64,000 bases of DNA, taken from Thioclava sp. ES.031 (GTDB lineage: Bacteria; Pseudomonadota; Alphaproteobacteria; Rhodobacterales; Rhodobacteraceae). The stretch's first letter is position 1. The number at the start of each line of letters is the position of its first letter. Made by a program: the position numbers and the translations under genes. The notes under the pieces were generated by a model. The model saw only the letters and a list, made by a program, of their open reading frames with translations. It was not told where the DNA came from and did not search any database. Shown piece after piece: positions 63,365 to 64,000 of this stretch. The DNA is taken from NCBI RefSeq assembly GCF_002563775.1, contig NZ_PDJO01000001.1:3846501-3910500 (forward strand), read 5' to 3'.

Positions 63365-63470
63365 AGGGCGCTTAGGGTTCCGTTGCCGAGAGGCAGGTCT
63401 GGTCCGAGAAGTGCCACCCACGCGGCAAATTCCGTGCGGGCACACGGCGGGCCAAAATCCCGGGAGATTA
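63365..63470 (+). promoter_or_regulatory. Guanidine-I (ykkC) riboswitch
   Basis: The conserved parts of the guanidine-I aptamer appear in order: TTAGGGTTCCG (63372-63382), a small hairpin TTGCC-GAGA-GGCA, CTGGTCCGAGA (63399-63409), a variable stem with GCACGG/CCGTGC-like pairing, ACACGGCGGG (63442-63451), and AAAATCCCGGGAGA ending about 63467. The gene 100 bp downstream encodes a urea/guanidine-type ABC binding protein, a class known to be under this riboswitch. Ligand would be free guanidinium, turning the transporter on. Confidence 0.88.
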
Positions 63471-63482
63471 CTGCGCAGGTCT

Positions 63483-63517
63483 GACCCGCGCCTCATCTCT
63501 TGTTCCGCCAGCGGGTC
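63483..63517 (+). promoter_or_regulatory. Possible riboswitch expression-platform hairpin
   Basis: GACCCGC at 63483-63489 pairs with GCGGGTC at 63511-63517, 13 bp after the aptamer and 48 bp before the start codon. No T-run follows; control could be by Rho or by folding of the leader. Assignment is inference from position. Confidence 0.35.
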
Positions 63518-63564
63518 GGCCTCTACGCCATATGACGGCGGGACGCATGCCAACGGGGAAGACC

Positions 63565-64000
63565 ATGACCAGAACGAAATTCCTGTCCGCCACGGCCCTC
63601 AGCTTGGGCGTTCTCGCCGCCTCTCTCTCGCCCGCGATGGCCGAGCAGAAAACCGATTTCAAACTCGCATGGTCGATCTATGCCGGCTGGATGCCCTGGG
63701 GCTATCTGGACAGCTCGGGGATCATGGACAAATGGGCCGAGAAATACGGCATCACCGTCGATATCGTTCAGATCAACGACTACGTGGAATCGATCAACCA
63801 ATACACCGCAGGCGGCTTCGACGGCGTCTCCGCGACCAACATGGACACGCTCTCGATCCCGTCGGGCGGCGGCGTCGACACGACCGCGCTGATCGTCGGC
63901 GACTATTCCGACGGCAATGACGCGATCATCTCGAAGAAAGCGACCTCGATCGAGGAGCTGAAGGACACCAAGGTGAACCTCGTCGAGCTGTCGGTCTCGC
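63565..64000 (+). CDS. ABC transporter substrate-binding protein, urea/guanidine type (3' end beyond window)
   Basis: First 145 codons of a periplasmic binding protein. Signal peptide MTRTKFLSATALSLGVLAASLSPAMA, then KTDFKLAWSIYAGWMPWGYLDSSGIMDKWAEKYGI and GGFDGVSATNMDTLSIPSGGGVDTTALIVGDYSDGNDAIISKK, the pattern of the NitT/TauT-like protein usually annotated 'putative urea ABC transporter substrate-binding protein' that accompanies urea/guanidine carboxylase genes. With the guanidine-I riboswitch in its leader, guanidinium is the likely ligand. The gene is cut by the window edge; permease, ATPase and carboxylase genes are expected to the right. Ribosome site GGGGAAG. Confidence 0.9.
   Translation, partial: MTRTKFLSATALSLGVLAASLSPAMAEQKTDFKLAWSIYAGWMPWGYLDSSGIMDKWAEKYGITVDIVQINDYVESINQYTAGGFDGVSATNMDTLSIPSGGGVDTTALIVGDYSDGNDAIISKKATSIEELKDTKVNLVELSVS

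Overview
The window is a 64 kb stretch of a high-GC chromosome or large replicon. Gene content points to a metabolically versatile alphaproteobacterium of the Rhodobacterales/Rhodobacteraceae type: TRAP and several ABC solute transporters, GntR/LacI/LysR regulators embedded in catabolic operons, a ZntA/MerR pair, and a guanidine-I riboswitch ahead of a urea/guanidine-type ABC binding protein. Genus cannot be fixed from sequence alone. There are no rRNA or tRNA genes, no CRISPR array, no prophage and no replication origin that I could see.

Layout. (1) 1-4.1 kb: a TRAP binding protein and a class III CoA-transferase (minus) diverge from an HMG-CoA lyase family gene and a GntR regulator (plus); together they look like uptake, CoA activation and retro-aldol cleavage of a branched dicarboxylate. 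(2) 4.3-10.7 kb: GntR plus GNAT (minus) diverge from a polyamine-type ABC transporter and a hydantoin/Asp-Glu racemase; a perfect 12-bp palindrome lies between them. (3) 10.7-15.8 kb: a decayed intergenic stretch, a saccharopine-dehydrogenase-like enoyl reductase, a CrtI-like oxidoreductase with a one-base frameshift, a membrane protein, and the remains of an IS3-family insertion sequence. (4) 15.8-24.4 kb: mixed single genes: flavin amine oxidase, exported FmdE-domain protein, AT-richer orphan, LysR with an AhpD-like/NTF2-like/PNPOx-like gene set, nucleotidyltransferase-like gene, RlmF. (5) 24.6-31.1 kb: LacI-controlled sugar ABC operon with an intracellular GH32/GH68-like hydrolase and twin palindromic operators. 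(6) 31.2-35.7 kb: EamA permease, ZntA with its divergent MerR regulator and a 19-bp-spacer promoter, methyltransferase.

(7) 35.8-52.8 kb: a long minus-strand block. Transcribed from right to left it encodes a class I CoA-transferase, enoyl-CoA hydratase and aldehyde dehydrogenase, then a sugar ABC transporter (binding protein, two permeases, ATPase), two GMC flavoprotein oxidoreductases, a Dabb protein, LacI, a Gfo/Idh/MocA oxidoreductase, an SdhA-like flavoprotein and a KdgK-like kinase. Many junctions are 1-4 nt stop/start overlaps. It reads as uptake of a sugar or sugar derivative followed by several successive oxidations. Two GGAACGTTCC palindromes precede the block.

(8) 53.3-64 kb: small exported protein, PepSY protein and a two-component system; persulfide-dioxygenase/rhodanese protein with DUF302; Cys-rich orphan; ABC exporter with FtsX-type permease and HlyD-type adaptor; finally the guanidine-I riboswitch and the truncated binding-protein gene at the right edge.

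The strongest non-gene signals are the riboswitch (63365-63470), the MerR-type promoter (34596-34626), the twin LacI operators (24597-24632), the twin GGAACGTTCC operators (52830-52860), GC-rich hairpins placed directly after the binding-protein gene in all three complete ABC uptake operons, and a 16-bp perfect inverted repeat at 53029-53081.
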